NCBI GenBank assembly: GCA_000727475.1
Contig: KL647304.1
Location: 1,068,231-1,132,230 of the forward strand
Origin: Sarcocystis neurona
Lineage: Eukaryota; Apicomplexa; Conoidasida; Eucoccidiorida; Sarcocystidae
Direction: 5' to 3'
Length of the DNA stretch: 64,000 bases
The notes beneath the pieces are model-generated. The model was given only the letters and a program-made list of their open reading frames with translations, had not been told where the DNA came from and searched no databases. Shown here piece after piece: positions 58,852 through 64,000 of the stretch. The position numbers and the translations under genes were made by a program. The stretch's first letter is position 1. Each line of letters opens with the position of its first letter.

Positions 58852-61800
58852 TCGTGGAAGCAGAGTCGTTTCTCTCGCACATCTTCATCACACTTGCTTC
58901 CTGCACAGGGCATTTCACCCATCCACTCTTCCACTTACACACATACTTACACACATACACATACAAATACAAGCATATCCTTACGTACACACGGACACTC
59001 ATACACGCATAGTTCTCTACAATTCATCCTCAGCGTCGATATAGCGTGAGCGCCGCTCCTTACTCACTACAGGTTTTCAGCTTTTGACGCTTTGCAAGCG
59101 CTTCGAAAGAATTACGTGAGTTGTTTACTGCGTTGTGGTTCAAATTCCGTTAGTCTACTGATTTGCTGAAGAGACGCCTGCCGTCCAAAACGTCGGTGCA
59201 CTCAACGAGGCAGAACAGAAGAGAAGGCCTGCATTGGCTGCTCTTTCAAAGAAAGTCGATGCTTAACGCGTGTCTCCGCAAGAAGTGGTGCAGGGAGACA
59301 AGTAAAAGGGCTACGGGTCAGAAGCTCTCGGCAGCAACATTGTGCTTGACTGCAGCTACCGTTCGCTGTTGCTCCTAAACAGCAGAACTACTGATGCAAA
59401 CTGACTTCCGAAATCAGAGGAAATCTGTGGACTAGACTCAAAGAAACGTGACTAGCTGCAGGAAAACGGAGAACATCTCCTGTACGCGACGCACAAGATG
59501 TATATCTAAAGAGAAATCCGTCTCCAGCTCTGCCCATTCCTTCTCTCTGGCGAGCCGCAGCAGTACCTGCTGGTGCCACCAACGCAGTGCTGATGAATAC
59601 ACTCTTCAAAATCCTGCTGGGTGCGCGCTCACGCAGAACCATGTACGCCGCCCATATATATATATATATATATACATGTATATACACATATATATATATA
59701 TATATATGTATTTATATACATATATGAGTACACGCGACAAATGCAGTTATATAGAGGAGCAGCGAGACACAAAAAAATCTACTTTGAAAGCCTGTGTTGT
59801 GACACACGCTTTGGTTGTCTTCCTGGTTTGCACAGAGGTTCCACCAGTTCTGTCGTATGGAGGCAGTGTACTGTGTCACGTATGTATGTGTATACTCATG
59901 TATACTGTTACGTGCATACATATATGAACGAACACAAGTGTACACATTCCCCTACATCCTCTTCAACAGCAGTGCACACGGGCAGTCCACTTTTTTTTCC
60001 CCTCGAGAATATGCGCATGTATATCTAAATAGATATGCTGATATAAAAATGTAAACTCGTGCACGCTTGTATTTCACTGTATATATATATATATATATAT
60101 ATATGTGCATGCGTGTACCGACCTCCGTATCGCATACTGGCGGTCTATGCACACACACGTGCACGTGTGGCACGCTGACTTTAGAGAAAAGTCCCCTTTG
60201 CATACAGACAACGCAAGTGTTTCTTGAGGTGTGGCTGCGCGAGAGAGTAGCGACACCGAGAGGAAAAAAGAGTAGGAGAAGTTAGTAAACGAGGTTTTCC
60301 TCGGTGTGCAGGAAGCAGGTTTGCTGCCGAGTTAGACAGGGGGAAAACAAGAGCAGATCACTACGTGTGCGAAGCAAATTGTGCACCGCACCAGCTGTCT
60401 ACTTCCGTTGTAGATCTCTGTGTATGTATATATACACATATATACATATATGTACGTGCTTACATCTGCTTTATGTATACTGACACGGATGTATCTACAC
60501 GTGTAGGTACCTTCACTCATATTTTGAAACCGCATAACTGAAGGCACTTAGTCGGCTGATGCATACACGTGTATCCATCCACCTATGTGTGCGTTTGTGC
60601 ATACCCTTTTTCTGTCTCCTTGTCCGAAAGAAAATTTAGAGATCCCACAAACATGGGGTTCGTTGTGCTGTGAACACGGTGAGATAAAGCCCCCCGCGAA
60701 TACGGCAGGACAGACTTGACTAAACCTAGCTGTTCAACGTAGGAGAGAGAACGCTTGTTTCGTCAGAAGTGCAACTTTTGTCACAATAGCGTATCTGCTG
60801 AAGAGATGCGAACCAAGTTCACATTTTCCAGGTGAAGCTGCGTACGAAGCAGAGAGGCAGGGAAAAGACGCCGGCCTCAGGAGACGCCTTTCCGGCCTGT
60901 GAAGGGGGCTGAAAAGTGGATTTGCGCGGAGATGTTCAAAACAAGCTGCCTGTAAATGTGTGTGCACACCCATACGGACGTAGAAAATTCCTGGAACAGG
61001 CAAATAAGCGCTGTCAACACACTATCACGCGCGTTCCGCAAAATGCGTTTCAGGCCTGTTCACACACACTTGCGCACCTAGGTATGCACGCACACTTTAC
61101 GCATGTGTATGACTGTACACATGTGTATGTAGGTATTCTGGGAATGTATGTAGCTCTACATGGATTTCCGCACCTACATATGTATCTATGTGTGCGTTTG
61201 CACATGAATTCAAGTTTTACTGTGTGTAAATGTTCATGCATGATTATATTTGTGAGAGCGTGTGCACGCGCACACGTACTTATGTGCGTACACATATATG
61301 TATATATACATATATGTATATATATATATATGTATGTGGGTGGAGGGTTGCACGTATGTATGTATGCATACGTATGTGTCTGTCTGTTTATGTGAAAGGG
61401 CACAGTGGGGATGTCCTTTTGATTTCCTGCGATGGTCTTCAGCACGCCCGTTTCTCTCCTTATACTGTTGCCCCTCTGCTTTTTTTACTATCTCGTCTTC
61501 GCTGAGGAAAGCCACACGGGCCGAAAATGTTTGGATTAGTAGCAGCAGCGCCACCACACTGTTCTCCTTCAGGCGACAGTAAAAGGTAGACATATTTTGG
61601 AAGAGCACCAGCTAAGGTGGGCTTCTTTCTTGTCCACATTAGTGGATCCACGCTCCCATTTGCATCGTTGTACACGCCCTCTTTTATGGTCCCCCTTTTG
61701 CGTGTATTTCTGCTATGAGGACATGCCGCAAAAAAGCGTCTTACGAAACGGTGCACAGATTTAGGCGACGTCTTACTGGGTCCGAAAAACGTTTGCCATT

Positions 61801-62492
61801 CTGTCTAGTGGACACAAACACGGGAGGAAACCACTTCTTGGAAGACATGCGCGAGCTTTCCTTGTCCTCCTCCTTCTTAATGGAAAAAGAAAGATGTGGT
61901 TGTTCATCAGCTTACGTTCAGAGTACAGGTGTTCCCTTCTTTTCTGTGAATATTCACCCGTAAGAAATGCTGTTATTCTATACCGACTGCACATTTTGAA
62001 TAATCATACGCTTTCCCCAAGGGAAAAACGCAGCACTGCTGAGTGAGATAACTGGATCTTCACAGTAGCTTGCGGGTGAGTGGCTGGGAATCTCTCGTTG
62101 TTGCTCTCTTTTTCTCGAAGTGGCGCGTGCTTGTCGAGGAATCTCTACGGAAACAGTTTAGCAAGATAAAATACGGTGTTGCCGCTCTGCCTTTTCGCAC
62201 GGATGCACCAGTATTTGCTCACTCGCTGGTCTTCGGGATTTATTAGCACTTTCAGTGGCTGGAAATGGAGACGTGTGCTTCTGGCAGTTCTTTCACCCAC
62301 ATTTCTTCACCACTGCCCAAAGAGGAACAATAATTATCAAGCGATATCATCGCCAGCGTGTGTATCCCTAGCGTGGACTATTATTGCTGTTCCCTTTGTC
62401 GACTACAGTGCGTTACGGATCATATGTGTTCTCCATCCGTCATAAGCATACTTTGGTGAGAACTCTTTATATGCTCCCATTTATTCACTTTC

Positions 62493-62579
62493 ACCTGGCA
62501 AGGACCAGGTTTCCAATGGTTCTCCTTGCCTTGACGAAAATGTGAATTTCTTCGTCAAGCTACTTTGTTAAGAAGTAGC
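62493..62579. repeat. Three contiguous inverted repeats
   Basis: ACCTGG/CCAGGT (62493-62510), CTTGACGAA/TTCGTCAAG (62530-62559) and GCTACTT/AAGTAGC (62559-62579) follow each other. An alternative arm GGCAAGGA/TCCTTGCC (62497-62530) overlaps the first. This could be a structured RNA or a chance cluster. Confidence 0.6.
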
Positions 62580-64000
62580 GCTTGGGTCAGTGGCATCCTT
62601 TCTTCGCTTCGAGTTTAACAACTGAAGAGCGCCTACTCTGTCAGCGGTTTTGACGAACGCATCGGCGTTTCTAACACTTGAGCATGCTGAAAGAAGACGA
62701 AACTTTCTGCAGCCGGCCTTTCTTGTTGCCGTCGACCTCCTGCGAGCTGCGTTCCTTCTGCCGCATGCGCATGCACCGTCCAAACCGCAAACGCATTGGC
62801 ATCCTCAGAATTCTGACTCGTCAGTTTTTCTTCTCCGGGCGTCCCCTTCTAAATCTCACACAGTCACTTTATATGACCCAACTAGTTTGGTGAGAGAGTT
62901 TGGCTGCTACTTGCTGGTCGGTGCTTCAAACACATTCCATTCGTGTACCGTGCCCGAAGGAAAGAAGGAAAAAACTGTCCTTTTCATATTTTGACCATGA
63001 AGACGGGAATTCTGTGAGTTACTAGGGAAACTCCCGATTTGTGCCACATTTTTGGCAGGACTAAATGCGTTCTCGGGTTGGTCTGTCGGCTGCTTTCTCT
63101 ACTGAGCTCACTGCGTCACTGCGTCTCTCTACGAGAGAAACCTGTCTCTTTTGTGTTCCAGTCCAGTTGTTCTCGTTCTACAACAATCCTGTCCCACAGT
63201 CGGCACATCTGCCTGTTTTAAATTTCCCCAATGTTGCTACTCTCGCCTCTCTCTCGTAAAATGATGAGAGACGAAAGGAGATGGACCTCGGAAGTCTCTC
63301 TTTACCTTCCCCATGTGTGTTTTTCTCCGGCTTTTAAACAAGACCAGCCGTGTATCTACAGAGTCCGTACGTGTGCGACTTCATATAAGTCCAAACTCGG
63401 AAGTGTGAGTTCCTACACGTTTATGGCGAACAAAGAAATGAGTAGAGTGCAATAGATGTCCCATCCCACTGCAGCACCGTCCGCTCCAGATACAATGTTT
63501 TCATCTACATAACTACACATACGTGAATCGTAAGTATATTAGCACTACTTCTATATATTTATAATTCACCCTGGTTGTCGATGTGAGTATCTCTGAAGTG
63601 TGGAACTCAAGTACACAAAAGTATCTATTTTCATGTTTACACCAGGAAGTTGGTACCCCGTCAAGTATGTATTGCATACTAACTGGCACACGTCTCATCG
63701 CAACGAAGACAAAGAACTGCACTTCATTTTGTGGTGAAATCGAGCAGGTGAGGTAGTTTTTATCTCGTAGGAAGGCGTTCCTCTTCCGTACACGTTCATC
63801 ACATCTCTCGCAGCCCGCACAAGAAGCGACGCGCACCAAACAACGCGGTCCTTCTTGCGTCTCGCAAGTATTATATGTGCGTGTGTGTGTATGTACCTGT
63901 TTTGTGCCTCCCCATTTCTCTTTCTCTGGCCTCTTTTCCTTCTTATTATTGGGTACACCTCGCCTGACGCGACGTGAATCAAATAGGAAAAGGAAAGACT

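Larger units (their letters stand above)
56573..64000. other. Region downstream of PGM2
   Basis: About 7.4 kb with no gene I can support. To about 61.4 kb it is microsatellite-rich (57425-57775, 59650-59735, 60080-60105, 61290-61335) with a 54-bp tandem pair (58748-58851). From about 61.4 kb the composition is balanced and microsatellite-poor, and short frames at 62684-62893 (+), 62650-62994 (+) and 61593 downward (-) look somewhat coding. A gene, possibly extending past the window, cannot be excluded. Confidence 0.45.

Overview
This window looks like nuclear DNA of a coccidian apicomplexan. The evidence is spliced genes with GT-AG introns, AAA-rich ATG contexts, long low-complexity (Ala/Ser/Gln) insertions in otherwise conserved enzymes, and long introns and spacers full of TA/CA/CTG microsatellites. 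Genes are sparse, which resembles a large-genome sarcocystid such as Sarcocystis. The genus is an inference that I cannot test here. No bacterial features, rRNA, CRISPR array, convincing tRNA or intact transposon were found.

Four protein genes can be reconstructed, all on the + strand. (1) 569-5691 encodes a putative secreted protein with about six EGF/calcium-binding-EGF modules. A phase-matched second exon at 5330-5691 adds a C-terminal domain. (2) 14476-28036 encodes a mitochondrial branched-chain ketoacid dehydrogenase kinase / pyruvate dehydrogenase kinase family protein, in at least nine exons, with a long low-complexity N-terminus. (3) 33945-36195 encodes an SFT2-type four-helix Golgi/endosome membrane protein in two exons. 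(4) 43793-56572 encodes a PGM2-type phosphoglucomutase/phosphopentomutase in eight exons with two large internal insertions. Splice junctions were assigned by combining GT/AG dinucleotides, reading phase and family continuity. Every junction except BCKDK exon 6 to 7 closes in phase, and the coding totals for EGF, SFT2 and PGM2 are exact multiples of three.

The four genes do not form a pathway. The kinase and the phosphoglucomutase belong to central carbon metabolism (acetyl-CoA supply; hexose/pentose phosphate handling). SFT2 acts in vesicle traffic. The EGF protein is probably secretory-route cargo. Eukaryotic gene order here implies no operon.

The rest is intron and intergenic DNA: 5.7-14.4 kb, 28.0-33.9 kb, 36.2-43.8 kb and 56.6-64 kb have no gene that I can support. 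The non-coding DNA has a clear theme. It contains many diverged two- or three-copy tandem duplications of about 40-190 bp, a perfect 19-bp x 9 minisatellite, a roughly 700-bp GATA-like tract and several perfect palindromes. The most interesting items are a tandem duplication of a splice-donor region that would create an in-frame alternative donor exactly 99 nt downstream (BCKDK exon 1), and a well-formed 84-nt cryptic exon carrying an in-frame stop (BCKDK intron 4).
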